DNA of 64,000 bases from Ursus arctos (Eukaryota > Chordata > Mammalia > Carnivora > Ursidae): assembly GCF_023065955.2 (NCBI RefSeq), contig NW_026622786.1:41898938-41962937 (forward strand), read 5' to 3'. The notes under the pieces are model-generated. The model was given only the letters and a program-made list of their open reading frames with translations. It did no database searches and had not been told where the DNA came from. Positions within the stretch are counted from its first letter, which is position 1. The number at the start of each line of letters is the position of its first letter. Both the position numbers and the translations under genes were made by a program. Of the stretch, positions 33,666 through 46,224 are shown in pieces.

Positions 33666-34350
33666 TCTAAAAACTGGTTTTAAATAACATCATTTACTAT
33701 GTAGCTCCCCTTGGACTTCTGCTTTACAGAGAATAATTTCTGCTAATAGATTTACTGAAAGAATGAAAATTAAAAGAGACCACTTCCCTTTGGACAAACA
33801 TTATGGATACCTTTAACTGAGAGCCAACAGGTAGAGGGGAAGAGGAGGACCTGAGAGGTAGGGTGTGATTAATAACACTAAGAGGAAGTTGAGACTAGAC
33901 ACATCGTATTAGGAATAGATCTTACAAATTGATCATAACTATCCTGCTTATATCCAAACAGTTTTGAGGCAACTACAAAAGAACTTGTGTGATATCACCA
34001 TCCCAAATTTCCAAGCAATATATTTGATGTCACAAGAGCAGAAAATAAAGCCTAACTTCTAATATTTTATTTCAAGTTTCTATTACTGCACCTTACTGAA
34101 TCATATACGTGGAATTCTGTTTTCTGAAATTGAATTCAAAACATTTCATTTTTTTTATTTATCTGACAGGGAGCACTATTAGTGTTTCTATCTCGTGCTC
34201 TCTGTCCAGAACTTCTTTAACAAGAAGGAAATGATCTCTAAATGATCATTTAAGTGCACCAGGGTCTCTACAATTTCAAGGATTTCTATAGTCCATCCAC
34301 TTGCAAAGCAGACAGAACTTTTGCTGTTTTGTTTAGAATTTTAGAAATGT
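33666..34350. other. intron 1, no recognised feature
   Basis: Nothing supported. 34145-34215 could be a worn antisense SINE edge. Confidence 0.4.
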
Positions 34351-34352
34351 GA

Positions 34353-34394
<42 letters not shown>

Positions 34395-34424
34395 AAAGGA
34401 AAGAAGGAAAGAAGGAAAGAAGGA

Positions 34425-34460
<36 letters not shown>

Positions 34461-34495
34461 AAAGAAAAGAAAAGAAAAGAAAAGAAAGAAAGAAA
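34351..34495. repeat. (GAAA)n microsatellite, 145 bp
   Basis: Pure-purine tract of GAAA units with GGAAA and AAAAG variants in the middle. Strongly strand-asymmetric. Confidence 0.98.
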
Positions 34496-34659
34496 TGAAC
34501 GAGCCTGCCTCTGGTTTGAAGTCCTGTTTATTAGGACTTCATTAATACATTTTGTTATATAGCTATAGTTTTTTTATATAGCTATAGTTTTGCATTTGTG
34601 GAATCAAAATCACATGCTAGGTATATATGCTGAACAGTAAATACACACATGACTCAATA

Positions 34660-34890
34660 CTCTGAGGCTCTATAACTTTCTCAGCCAGATTCCATCTCAT
34701 CTTTCTTTGATCTCTGCCTACCTCACCCTCTTCTGTATATTTGGTATCTCTGGCAACATCCTTCATTCTCCACCTTGTATTATCAGCATATGTATACTTC
34801 TTAGTTGGCCTTGTTACCACCACACCTATACACTGTTAGCTCCAGGAGACGGCACTTAGTAACCTTTGTATGTATTTTAATACTCTGTAC
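34660..34890 (+). repeat. probable L2 3' fragment
   Basis: 'actgttagctccaggagacg' and 'gtaacctttgtatgtatttt' fit an L2 end. Weak. Confidence 0.35.
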
Positions 34891-34904
34891 ATAAAGAGGA
34901 CACT

Positions 34905-35445
34905 CATTTTTTTATTATGTTCAGTTAGCCAGCATATAGTACATTAGTTTTTGATGTAGTGTTCAATGATTCATTAGCTGCATATAACACCCAGTGCTCA
35001 TCATAACACGTGCCCTCCTTAATACCCCATCCCCCCACCCCCTCCCTTCTGTAACCCTGTTTATTTCCCAGAGTCTGGACTGGTTTATCTCCCTCTCTGA
35101 TCTCTTCCCATTCAGTTTTCCCTCCCTTCCCCTGTGGTCCTCCGCACTATTCCTTATGTTCCAAATATGAGTGAAACCATATGATAATTGTCTTTCTCTG
35201 CTTGACTTATTTCACTTAGCATAATCCCCTCCAGTTCCATCCATGTAGATACAAATGGTGGGTATTCATCCTTTCTGATGGCTAATATTCCATTGCATAT
35301 ACGTACCACATCTTCTTTATCCATTCGTCTGTTGAAGAACATCTTGGCTCCCTCCACAGTTTAGCTATTGTGGACATTGCTGCTATGAACACTGGGGTGC
35401 ACATGTTCCTTCTTTTCACTACATCTGTATCTTTAGGGTAAATAT
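34905..35445 (-). mobile_element. L1 3' end, antisense, 5'-truncated
   Basis: On the minus strand it contains the ORF2 C-terminal end (fragments at 35154-35357 and 35282-35473 with LWREPRCSSTDEWIKK and EIMLSEISQAEKDNYH in different frames) and the same 3' UTR as the L1 at 28874. The frame break between the two fragments shows it is dead. Confidence 0.9.
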
Positions 35446-35510
35446 TTTTAAGTACACAGCTCTGGAGAAACATGCAAGTTGAAAAGGTCTTTGGATCTCC
35501 TCATTTAACC

Positions 35511-35697
35511 CAGTGGTTCCCAAACACCAATCTACCAGTAATAGATGACAAGCCAGCTGCCCAGGGATATCAGGGAACCGTAAAAATCACAATATTCAGG
35601 CTCTAGCCCAAATTTATAGAAGTGGGGCCCAGAAGCCAAGGTTCTTTTAAAAGGTTGCCAGGTGATTTTGGGATGCAACCAGGTTTGGGAATCACTG
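35511..35697. mobile_element. MER5-type hAT-Charlie element
   Basis: Complete short non-autonomous DNA transposon. Terminal inverted repeats cagtggttcccaaac and gtttgggaatcactg bracket about 187 bp. The flanking 8-mers are no longer alike. Confidence 0.8.
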
Positions 35698-35702
35698 GTC
35701 TA

Positions 35703-35800
35703 GTCTACCCACCCCATATTACATATGAAGAAACTGAAGGCCAAGGAGATGGAAGACTGGCCCAAAGTTGAATAACAATGTGAACAGAACAGCAAAAAGA
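35703..35800 (-). repeat. MIR fragment, antisense
   Basis: 'catatgaagaaactgaagg' and 'actggcccaaagttgaa' match the antisense MIR core. Confidence 0.6.
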
Positions 35801-36519
35801 TCAGCAGAGGACAATGATGAAATTGAAACTACCTGGCTGAGTTCTTCGGAATGAAATAAAAGATTAAAGCATTAACTAGATTATCATCAGAGAACCTTTG
35901 TATCACTGAATACAACAACTGATGAATAGCTTTTTAAAAAAACTATGTAAGGTTTTTTGTTTTAAGTATATACCTTAGAATATTGGCCTAAGGAGTAATA
36001 TGTAGGGGAAAAAGGGGGGTGGGGGGAGGAGCGGGAATTCCACAGTCAAATCAATGTAGGGAATGAGAATCACCAAGCTTTTTAAATTTTTAGTGGACTT
36101 CTTAGAGCCTTTAACATAAAACTGTGAGTCTACAAGATAGATTTCCCAGTTATGTGACAACTGAAGGCATTTTCTATAATAATATTTCAAGAGATTAGTA
36201 TTCCTTGGAATACATTTTAGAAAATTCTAGCTTAACCAAAAACTAGTTAAATTTCTTGTCTTTAAACTGAACTCAACTGGAGGAAGGAGCTATGTATTTT
36301 TAACCTTCATGTTCCAACGTCGAGCACAATACTGGACTCACAGTAAGCACTCAGGTAGATGGACTCCTTCAGCAAATATTGGTTAAAGGTAATCAGGCAC
36401 ATGCTGTTTAGCTGATAAACAGGTTAAAAAGTTGGAATACAATGAAGCCCCACTCACCTCCAGAATTATAAAAACATTTGATAAATACCTGGCATTGATC
36501 TATGTTTATAATCTTATAT
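35801..36519. other. intron 1, mostly unrecognised
   Basis: 36260-36370 may be a faint L2 end ('cgagcacaatactgg', 'agtaagcactcagg'). Otherwise nothing. Confidence 0.4.
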
Positions 36520-36620
36520 GGTCACTACTATCAACACTATTTTACGGAGGAGGAACAGAAACAGAGCAACCAGTAACTTGCCCACAATCTCAGAGATAAT
36601 ATGTGGCACTCCCAAACACT
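36520..36620 (-). repeat. MIR fragment, antisense
   Basis: 'cggaggaggaacagaaac' and 'agtaacttgcccacaatc' mark it. Confidence 0.55.
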
Positions 36621-36904
36621 GAGCTATATGATCATTCAATGCTTCTAGACAGGGGGAAAGTTTAAGACTACAGCACAGAGGTGTTAAGAGTGACCACTTC
36701 ACAAAGGGTTGTCCAGAAAAAAAGTACATACATGCTTTTATTTTCATCCTGCCTACCAAAGCTTTTGGGTCCCTTTTTCTTAAAATGCAAGAAACATGGA
36801 TGTAAAAAAGAACCCTACTTTATAAGAGCTCGGAAAATAGACCAACAAATGCCCAAAGTACTCACTCTGGCTGGTACTGGTCATGGATTCAAGAAGTATC
36901 CATC

Positions 36905-37015
36905 TCATAGGCAGGAGGACTGGACTACAAGCTCCATAAGGGCAGGGGTTATGATCTGCTTTTGCTCTTGCTCACTGATGTATCTCAAGATTTGGAGCAG
37001 TGACTGGCAAAGTCA
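36905..37015 (+). repeat. L2 3' fragment
   Basis: 'ctacaagctccataaggg', 'gctcactgatgtatctcaag', 'agtgactggcaaag' are L2-end blocks. Confidence 0.6.
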
Positions 37016-37899
37016 ATAATCAAAAGGTCTTCTGATGAGATTGAACAGGCCTAATATGTATATCTTCTATTTTAAAACTATTATACTCTCTTGCTATAAA
37101 TTCATAACATGTACAAATGAAAATATGCATTTTTATAGGATAAGCACCTCTTATTAAAGGGCATCAACCTTTTCCCAAGTACTTGGTTCTCTATACACAT
37201 AGCAGGAAGATATACCTCCCCAATGGTTACTTTTGGAAGAATTAAAATTCTTGCTAGCATTCCAATGTAGTGAAGGAGTCCATCTGGCTCTGCCAAGCGT
37301 ATGGCTAGCAAGATTTATCTGGTATAAAGGGCCCCCAAATAGTTCTAGCCATATATTCAAAAGGTTGTAGAGAGACACCATTGCTTAACTGTACAGACAA
37401 CAGAAACAGAACACAGAAGAGGCTTTTCAAAATGGGCTAGATTCTATTCCAGGAGTAATACTGAAGCCATCCTAAAAGGTAAAAATTTACCTATTTCTCC
37501 TGTGGATTTCATTAATTCAACCAGTAAAAATTTAAACTATACTTTTGATATTGTCTCATGGGTTGGGAGGGTGACTGGAAATCAAACCTCATCTGCTTAA
37601 GTCTTAAGATACAACTATCAATTAACAAAAAATACAATGGCAGGGGATGATAAGCTACACTACAGGGATGCAATCAGCAAAATACAAACTGAAAAACTAC
37701 ACAGAATAAACTACGTGGCTTCTTCAACAAATACATTGGAAGGGGAAAAAAGAGAATGGAAGGAAACCATGCATTAAAAAAAAAAAAAAAAAGGCAAGAA
37801 ATTTAAAAGCAGCCAAAATTAAAGTATGGTGTTTAGGAAAGCACATTTAGGGGATAAAGCTTTTTTTTTTTTTTTTTTTTTTTTTAAAGGGATTAATTA
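37016..37899. other. intron 1, no recognised feature
   Basis: No repeat or exon recognised. Simple runs: A at about 37774-37791 and T at about 37861-37885. Confidence 0.4.
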
Positions 37900-38445
37900 C
37901 CATAAGTCAGGATAGTGATTATTTGTGGGGGACAGATGGGAGGAGGTATTTGGAAGGTTCTGGGTTGGCAAGGATGGTTTTCTGACATGAACATAGTGAC
38001 TAGGTTACATAGTAACATAGTTACTAGGATGTTCAACTTATCCGTTAAGTAGCACATTTGTTTCATGTGCTTTTATCTACTTGTTCTCTATTTAATAAAT
38101 TTTTTTTTAATGGAGATTAAAAAAATATTGGCGGGGCACCTGGGTGGCACAGCGGTTAAGCGTCTGCCTTCAGCTCAGGGCGTGATCCCGGCGTTATGGG
38201 ATCGAGCCCCACATCAGGCTCTTCTGCTATGAGCCTGCTTCTTCCTCTCCGACTGCCCCTGCTTGTGTTCCCTCTCTTGCTGGCTGTCTCTATCTCTGTC
38301 AAATAAATAAATAAAATCTTAAAAAAAAAAATATTGGCAAGTGTTGATAATTGTTGAAGCTGGGCACCTTGGAGGTATTACACTATTCTCTTTTCTTTTG
38401 CATGTATTTAGGTTTTCCATAATAAAAAGTTAAAAATGAAAAAAA
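37900..38445 (+). repeat. old L1 3' end split by a SINE
   Basis: The left part (to about 38132) has 'gatagtgattatttgtggg'. The right part (38339-38445) has 'gaagctgggcaccttggagg' and 'tttccataataaaaagtt'. They are one old L1 3' UTR interrupted by the SINE at 38133. Confidence 0.6.
38133..38326 (+). mobile_element. SINEC_Ame-type can-SINE, young
   Basis: Near-consensus, with a perfect 12-bp duplication (aaaaatattggc at 38121-38132 and 38327-38338). Confidence 0.95.
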
Positions 38446-38756
38446 AAATTTACTTCAAACTGCTCGTACCTGCCTAGAGCAGCTCTCAATCTCAAGGAAA
38501 GGACAGTAAATCAACAGTTGTCATTCAGTCTGTTAGAGCTATGGAAGCTCAGAGGAGAGGCAAGAGGTTTCTTGAGGTGGGGGTGCAGATGGGGAAGAGG
38601 GGAGGCTCTGGGTAGGGACTCCTGAGTGTAAGTAAAAGTTCTTTAATTAAACAAGGAGGCCCTTAGACTGAGATGGTTCTAATACTTCAGCAGCCTATGT
38701 AAGCAAACCAAAATCTAAGCCTATAAATGCCTCAGGGTTAAGAATACAAAACCTAG

Positions 38757-38976
38757 GGGCACCTGGGTGGCACAGCGGTTAAGCGTCTGCCTTCGGCTCA
38801 GGGCGTGATCCCGGCGTTCTGGGATCGAGCCCCACATCAGGCTCCTCCACTATGAGCCTGCTTCTTCCTCTCCCACTCCCTCTGCTTCTGTTCCCTGTCT
38901 CGCTGGCTGTCTCTATCTCTGTCAAATAAATAAATAAAATCTTTAAAAAATAATAATAATAAAATATTTAAAAAAA
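38757..38976 (+). mobile_element. SINEC_Ame-type can-SINE, young
   Basis: Near-consensus, with a perfect 16-bp duplication (agaaтacaaaacctag in the genome at 38741-38756 and 38977-38992) and a long A/T-rich tail. The last base of the left copy could also belong to the SINE. Confidence 0.93.
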
Positions 38977-39291
38977 AGAATACAAAACCTAGAGATAACC
39001 AATCACAGTGAACTAGGCTTTCCTAAATAATGCAAACAAAAATTTTCTTTGCTTTAGTTTCCACATCTCTCTATAAAAAACCTTGCCCCTAGTTCCTATC
39101 TGTGGAACACTTTTAATCACTTCTGGTTTGGCACTGCTCAATTCCAATCAATTTTGCTCAAATAAACCCTTAAGATTTTTAATATACCTTAATTCATCTT
39201 TTAACACAGTTAACAGGAAAGGAGAAGGGGAAAGATTCCCAGGTACAGGGAAGAACAATGCATAAATATCAAGGGGGTAAGGGTATTGGGG

Positions 39292-39385
39292 GGTGGTGCA
39301 TGGCTGGCTCAGTAGAGCACGCAACTCTTGATCTTGGGGTTGTGAGTTCAAGCCCCATGTTGGGTGTAAAGCTTACTTAAAAAAT
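39292..39385 (+). repeat. short old can-SINE
   Basis: 'ggtgcatggctggctcag', 'gttgtgagttcaagcccc', 'gtgtaaagcttactt'. Confidence 0.85.
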
Positions 39386-40334
39386 ATATGCTAAAAAAGT
39401 CATAGGGAGCTGAATATAGTTTCATAGTCTGGACAGGTCATGGAAGAGAACTACCATTCCCCTAATTAAAGTAGTCTTCAGAATACCTGTCATGTCCACA
39501 ATCCTCTCCAACGTGACTCCTTTAACTACCACTCACCTGCTTTTGTACCACATGCCCTACAGGCTGGACCAGAGATAAGCCCCTGATCCACAGCCTCACA
39601 GGCCCTGTCCCACCTGTTCTGTACCCAGACTTGCCAACATAGAGACTCTCAGGGAGTCTGAATTTGAGACACAATGGGGCACAGAAAGTAGAGCAGTAAC
39701 AAAACAGACACAGATGAGGCAACAGAACTTTAAAGGAGCAAAATCAAAAGGATGAGAGGCATTAATCAGTCAAGAAGAGAAGTGGGGGGGGGGGGAACGG
39801 GGAGGGGCAAGCTGAAATGGAAGGTGAAGGACAAACAGACTTGCTCTTAATTCTCCAAAGTCTAAAGCTACTGCTTTCACCTGGACAGCATGAATGATTC
39901 TACAGTTGTCCATGGAACAGGACTACCCAGCTGCAGAAGCCGTCCTGAGCTTCTTTACCTGCCTATACATCTTAATACAAACACATACAAATTGCCTAAA
40001 GTAATCTGAGTGTTCCATCCCTTGCAACCTGCAAGAGCCTTTCATGTCCACTCAGGATGGGAGTGGTGGGGGAGAGGGAAGGCAAAGAGACCAGCCATCA
40101 GCCTCTGATGTAGCAGGCTAGAAGAGTGGTTGGCCTCCACCCAGGGGTTCAGACTTTACTCTAGGATTGTTCACATGTTAACTTCAGGGGATTTCCAGCA
40201 AAAATCAACAGTTTTATTCATTCCTTATCTTCCTGATAGCAATGAGGTCTATAAGGCAGCTACTTAGATTCTCCCACTTCTCAAAATAACTTATTGGTTT
40301 TTGTTTTGAGTTTTTCATGTAAAAATGACGCTTA
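39386..40334. other. intron 1, no recognised feature
   Basis: Apparently unique. A G-run lies at 39784-39796. No exon or repeat recognised. Confidence 0.4.
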
Positions 40335-40544
40335 AGGGCCACCTGGGTAGCGCAGTCATTAGGTGTCTGCCTTCGGCTCAGGGCGTGATCCCGGCGTTAG
40401 GGGATCGAGTCCCACATCGGGCTCCTCCCCTGGGAGCCTGCTTCTTCCTCTCCCACCCCCCCTGCTTGTGTTCCCTCTCTCGCTGGCTGTCTCTGTCAAA
40501 TAAATAAATAAATAAATAAATAAATAAAGCCCTCTTAAAAAAAA
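40335..40544 (+). mobile_element. SINEC_Ame-type can-SINE with expanded tail
   Basis: Full-length with (TAAA)n expanded at 40499-40528. Flanked by aaaaatgacgctta (40321-40334) and aaaaatgaagctta (40545-40558), one mismatch. Confidence 0.93.
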
Positions 40545-40559
40545 AAAAATGAAGCTTAC

Positions 40560-41146
40560 CAAAAAAAAAAAAAAAGCTGATGCCCACGAGGGATAGTAAG
40601 CATATATAATGATCGTAATATATTTAGAACTTATCAGATGGTACTGTACAATTCCAGAAAATACCATCATATTAAACTTACAAAACAAACATAAAACAAA
40701 CATAGCAAATGAATGCTGAATTGTATTCTACTTTTAAAACAGAAGTCAGGGATCAATCCGCTGCTGAAAAACATCTGAGTTCTTCTCATTGCTTACAGAA
40801 TAAAATCTATACAGCTTCAAGGACATTTATAGCCTCACAATCTACATCTTCAGCTCCTACTGTATCCGCCATTTACTTTTATCAGACTTTCATGGAGCAG
40901 CTAAACCATCTAGCTACTCTAGAGACAAGATAGGGAAAAAAAAAAAGTCCAAGCCCTCCCTCCCCCCACGTCCTGGGGGACAGAGGAAAAACTAAATTCA
41001 GCTCTGTGTGCTAATGCTATGTTAAAATCATGCAATAGTGGGTATTATACCTAATCTAGACTGATAGATTCACAAGGAAGGCTTCTTAGAGGAGGTAACC
41101 GTTGAGACTGGAGAGGTGAATAGGAGCTATTAGAAATGAGAACCGG
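40560..41146. other. intron 1, possible L2 traces
   Basis: 40770-40930 ('cagaataaaatctatacagc') and 41060-41145 ('ggcttcttagaggaggtaac', antisense) look like worn L2 pieces but are too weak to place. Confidence 0.35.
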
Positions 41147-41270
41147 GGCATCTAGGTGGCTCAGTCAGTTAAACATCGGACTTAATCTCAACTCAGGTCT
41201 TGATCTCAGGCTCATGAGTTCAAGCCCTGTGTTGGGTTCCACCCTGGGTGTGGAGCCTACTTAAAAAAAA
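41147..41270 (+). mobile_element. can-SINE
   Basis: 'ggggcatctaggtggctcag', 'ggctcatgagttcaagccc', 'gtgtggagcctactt' and an A-run. Confidence 0.85.
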
Positions 41271-42149
41271 AAAAAGAGAACAGTATGAGAAAATGCAGAG
41301 AAATGAACAGTTAAATATTCTGGAATATAGAGGGAGTGGTTAGGAGAGGAGATTAGAGCAGCAGGCACAGGACAGGACTCAAGAGGGAGGAATAGGAGAC
41401 ACTGTTTAGCTGAAGCAACTGAAAGTTGCTTAAATCTTGAGGGTAGGCCTTGTATATGGCATTGGTGCCTTATCAGAGGTTCCAGACAGATTACCAGCCC
41501 TTCCCCACTATGCAGGTACACAGCAAGAAGGTGCCAACAATGAACCAGGAAGGGGGCCCTCATCAGAAGGAAGTCATGCACCAGCCTCTATAACTGAATA
41601 AGAAGTAACTGGGAGCCCTAAAGGTTTCTAAAAGGTATGACCAGACCATCAAAATATTAAAATAGAAGATGGGCAGGATCAGGAAAATCATATCCAAGGT
41701 GCCTCTTTAGAGTCAGCACTGTAATAATCCAACAGTAATAACTGTCAATGCCCTCCAGCCAAGGACACCAGGATTTCTCACCTCTAGTTTGTGGTTCCTT
41801 GCATCAAGGGAGACAGCATCCCGTGGGGAACCACCACTTACCGCCTGAGTAAAAGGATGATGGAAAGGATTCGGGAGTATGTGCAAGGAAACATGGGTTT
41901 GCTCTGAATAGGGTACCATCAGGAAGTGGGCCAATTCTAGGACTAGCTTAGTAAACCTATCTCTAAGGTGGGAGAAGTTATCAAAGCTAAAGCTAGGATT
42001 ACTGAAGGAACAGCAGTCATTTGTATCAGTCACCTGGTCTGAGGGGCAAGGCAGACACCTGGTCATTTCTGGGGTGTGAACAATGTTCAGGTTTTGGTTT
42101 CTGTCCAGACATGATTACAGAGAGGTGTTTTTTATTTTGTTTGGGTTTT
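41271..42149. other. intron 1, no firmly recognised feature
   Basis: 41600-41700 may be L2 in antisense. The rest, including a 117-codon minus-strand frame at 41713-42066, resembles nothing I know. Confidence 0.35.
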
Positions 42150-42270
42150 TTTGTGGTTAAGATTTTTAAGTTTTATTTAAGTAATCTCTATACCCAATGT
42201 GGGGCTCAAACTCACAACCCTGAGATCAAGAGTCACATGCTCTTCCGACTGAGCCAGCCAGGCACTCCCA
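42150..42270 (-). repeat. short old can-SINE, antisense
   Basis: 'aagtaatctctatacccaat', 'gggctcaaactcacaaccct', 'ctgagccagccaggcac'. Confidence 0.88.
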
Positions 42271-43094
42271 GGGTAGTCTTACTTTTGACTTGCACCATCA
42301 GTCACAGAATGATCTTATCGGATTTTGATGTTCTGTGAAACCATTTATGCCCAAGAGAAGAATGCCAGCTTCCAGATGGCAGGGGCTGCTCTTCTCACTC
42401 TTACACTCTTCCTATTCAGTTCTGTTGGGCTTGCTTCACAGTCCTCATAGCTCAATGGTAAAAGTCACACTGGATTCCCAAATTCCTTCATTTGGTGTGT
42501 TTTTGTTGTTGTTCCTAGGAGGGACCATATGCAAGTCAGTGAACCTCATTTTGCTCTAGTCTTCCGGGATTTCCCATTTGTGAAGCAGAAAGACACAGTT
42601 CCACTTGCCAATTATCTGCACTGCTGGGAAACGATAAAGTCTGCAGTGCAGTTCATGTTCTCCAGAAGTGCCACATAAATACAGAATATTGACTTTCACA
42701 AGAGCTCACTGCTGATGCCAGCAACTTGAAAAAAAGAAAGCAGTTTCTGGGAAGCTTTACAAGGCAGCTCCCCATACACTAATTCAGCTAGGAAGCAATT
42801 CTGCTTGTAAACAGAGCCTCCAACTTCATAACTTCTGGAATTTTTAAAGATGCAAGAATTGCACCCAAGTCTTAGTTTCTATACTTTTCATATTCAGTGT
42901 CCATACTGCACCTTCTTACTCCCCACCCCCTTCAAGGTATGTATGATGCTCCTCATTCCTACCTCCATCAAAAGCTAGTCTCTCTTCGCACCGCAGTAGG
43001 AAAAGTTAACATCTACATTAAGGTATTATTGTAACTGGTACGAAAGCTGCATACTAAAGCTAAAGGATTTTAACTGTGTGAAGGTTCTTCTATT
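42271..43094. other. intron 1, no recognised feature
   Basis: Nothing recognised. Confidence 0.4.
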
Positions 43095-43640
43095 CAATGA
43101 ATATTTGAGCTCCAATCATGCTTTAGGTACGGTTTTAGGGCCTTTGGGACTATATCAGTAAACAAAATAGACAAAATCCTTGTCTTTGTGGAGCTTATAT
43201 TCTACTACATGGGAGAGGAAAAAAAAATAAGTTAAATATACATAGGATGTTAGTATGCTATGGAAGAAAATTAAGTGAGGAGGGGAATTTTAAATGGGAC
43301 AATCAGTACCAGCCTGAGAAAGGTGATATTTGAGCAGACAAAGAAGGAACAGCATTCTGCAGGAAGGTTCTGGTAAAGACAACAGCCCTAAGGCTCCAAA
43401 GTTCAAGGAATAGCTAGGAGGCCAGACTGGCTGGAGAAGAAGGAATAAAGATATTAGAGAGGTAACAGGGCCTGTACCCACTGTAAGATTTCGGCTTTTG
43501 CTCTAAGTGAGATGGGGAGCTATCAGAGTTTTGATTAGACAGAGGAGATACAGGATTTGTCTCCCTGGAGGCAGCAACTTTTGAGTTTTGCTAGGAAAGA
43601 GAAATAGGGTAACAGGAGGAGATAAGGGGGGGTGAAAAGG
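43095..43640 (-). repeat. L2, antisense, long 3' region
   Basis: Reads like the reverse complement of the L2 3' kilobase: 'gtaaacaaaatagacaaaat', 'gtggagcttatattctact', 'gtgatatttgagcag', 'aggaggccagactggctgg', 'gaggtaacagggcc', 'ggcttttgctctaagtgag'. One of the better preserved L2 copies in the window. Confidence 0.8.
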
Positions 43641-43861
43641 GAAGATTTGTTGAGAGAAATCACAGCATAATTGTTATTTATAAACTGGTGTATATAAAGC
43701 TTGAAATTAAAACCACAATTCCCAAATTAAAATCTGATCTTCCCTAGAATACTGCTTTATTGGACTGCCTTATGTATCGAGAAAGAAGAGGCTACATTTG
43801 CTTGACCCATTCATTTAGTATTATATATATGAACAAATATAACCAAGTTAAAGGAAAAAAA

Positions 43862-44056
43862 AATTTTTTTGAGATTTTATTTGTCAGAGAAAATGAGAAA
43901 GAGCACACACGCACACAAGCAGGGGGAGCGACAGGCAGAGGGAGAAGCAGGCTCCCCGCCCAGCAGGAAGCCTGATGCAGGACTCTATCCTGGGACCCTG
44001 GATCATGACCTAAGCCAAAGGCAGATGCTTAACCAAGTGAGATACCCAGGCATCCC
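43862..44056 (-). mobile_element. can-SINE, antisense
   Basis: 'gagattttatttgtcagag', 'gagggagaagcaggctccc', 'gatcatgacctaagcc' and the terminal 'gatacccaggcatccc'. Confidence 0.9.
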
Positions 44057-44305
44057 ATTAATTTCTGAAATCATTAAAGAAACTGAGCTTTCATTTCGTG
44101 GACACGTGAAGTATCTAACTACAAAACTGATTTCCTAAAAAGCCTGTTTGAATAACCGTTTTCTACAGTCTTTCCACATAATAGAAAACTAAGAAAACAT
44201 GTCATGGCACAAACTCCTGCCAAACAATCACAGTGCTCACATATTCAAAATGCCCCTTCAACAAATGTTACGACTGAAGCTCAAGAGTTTAAAGATCAAT
44301 TCCTT

Positions 44306-44499
44306 GGGGCGCCTGGGTGGCTCAGTCGTTAAGCGTCTGCCTTCAACTCAGGGCGTGATCCTGGCGTTCTGGGATTGAGCCCCACATCAGGCTCCTCCAC
44401 TGGGAGCCTGCTTCTTCCTCTCCCACTCCCCCTGCTTGTGTTCCCTCTCTCGCTGGCTGTCTCTCTGTTGAATGAATAAATAAAATCTTTGAAAAAAAA
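44306..44499 (+). mobile_element. SINEC_Ame-type can-SINE, young
   Basis: Near-consensus, with a perfect 11-bp duplication (atcaattcctt at 44295-44305 and 44500-44510). Confidence 0.93.
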
Positions 44500-44510
44500 A
44501 TCAATTCCTT

Positions 44511-44960
44511 TGTATAACCTGAATATTTTAAAAGATGATATTAAACTTTTTGTAAAAGTGTCCCTGCATTTACAAAAGTTAACTGCTCTTTTAGGCAAGA
44601 TTTACTTTTTTTTCTTTTTACTGAATTGCTCATTTAGTTGTTTAGAAAAAAAAAATCAGCTCAAAGGGATTTCTGCATAATTGGCCATCTGTTTCAAGGT
44701 AGTGATCACAGGCTGCACCCTGAAAGTGATTCAAAGTTTGCTTAGATTCATAGTTTCCTTAGCTTCCTCCTTCAGGGACCTTGAAATAGGTGAAATCCAA
44801 ATTAGTTTCACAACAGCATTTTTTTTTTTTTGAGGCAATATTTTTGTGGTGAGGGTCTGAGGCTTCAGTTGAAAAGACCCTTTGTTTTAAAAAAGAAGTT
44901 TTCCTGGGTTTGTATTTGAAATTTTGAATGCAGTTACCAAGAACCTCACAGCTGCTATGT
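44511..44960. other. intron 1, no recognised feature
   Basis: Nothing recognised. Confidence 0.4.
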
Positions 44961-44964
44961 AATG

Positions 44965-45175
44965 GACGTGGAACCAGGAAACCTGCATTCAAATACTGGC
45001 CCTGCCCCATACCAGCTCAGTGACTCTGCTTAACTTCTCAGAGCCTCATTTAGCTTTATAAAATGAAAAGAACCCCTACCTCAGTGCTATAGTGAAGGTA
45101 GAAAGACCACACTATACACTTACATGCCGAGCACAGTCATGGGCACATTATGAACTCCCAGTAAATCTGCCACAC
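44965..45175 (+). repeat. MIR
   Basis: 'cattcaaatactggccctgc', 'tgactctgcttaacttctc', 'agagcctcatttagc', 'gagcacagtcatgggcac' follow the MIR order over most of its length. Confidence 0.8.
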
Positions 45176-45752
45176 CTGAAATCAGGTCAGGCCAAGTCCT
45201 TCCCTTTCCCCACCCTCCCTTAGTAAAGAAGGTTCAACTCTTCATACAGAGCCATGCATAACCTTATAGCCACTGTTCTAGAAAAAGGCAGGAATTCTGA
45301 GCTGACAATTTATTGAACCTATTAAGGGGAGGAAATTTGTTTTGCTCCTACTGACAGCTCAAAACTTTATACCACAACTCCCCTTGCTGGGGGAATGAGA
45401 CGAGAAATGGGGTCTGACCAGAGTGCATTTTAATAAATTACTTATTTCAAAATTAAACATTGAGATACTTAGGACATACTATACGATGATGACCAATACT
45501 CTATCCTGGATATATTCTTAATCCAATTGGAAAACTCGCATTAATGTTGGTTATATGCATAAGTATACATATATATATTTTTTGAAGTTATAAAAATATA
45601 TGAACTTTGATATAGCAGGATTATATTATCTCAGAATTTTATCTCCTAATTCAGTGCATTGGAAACTGAAAACACTGACAATGGTTGCCAAGCTATCACA
45701 GACACCCTGGAAAACTTGGGAAGCAATACAGAATAGAAGTTCATAGAATTTG
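45176..45752. other. intron 1, no recognised feature
   Basis: Nothing recognised. Confidence 0.4.
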
Positions 45753-45942
45753 CGGGGAGCCTGGGCGGCTCAGTCAAGTGTCTGCCTTCAGCTCAGGGCA
45801 TGATCCCGGCGTTCTGGGATTGAGCCCCACATCAGGCTCCTCCACTGGGAGCCTGCTTCTTCCTCTCCCACTCCCCCTGCTTGTGTTCCCTCTCTCGCTG
45901 GCTGTCCGTCAAATAAAATAAAATCTTTAAAAAAAAAGAAGA
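45753..45942 (+). mobile_element. SINEC_Ame-type can-SINE
   Basis: Full-length except for a short deletion near the head ('gctcagtcaagtgtctgcc'). The flanks 'agttcatagaatttg' and 'agttcatggaatttg' form a duplication with one mismatch. Confidence 0.9.
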
Positions 45943-46224
45943 AAAAGAAGTAGTTCATGGAATTTGAACTCAGAAAACAAAAAACAAACACACCTGGGCT
46001 TAAAACCAGGCTCTGCTACTAATTACGTATAATTTTGAAAAGTTTGTGAACCTCAAAGCCTATTTCCTCTCTGAAGCAGTGATATCAATATTTTTTTCAG
46101 GAATTAAGTGCATTGAAAAAATCATGCACCTTGAGCTCAGAATGAGAAGGCTATTAACGCAAAGCAACTAAATCTGGAGTCCCTAGTTGTAGAAGAGACA
46201 TTTAAAGTCGTCAGTTAAGTATGC

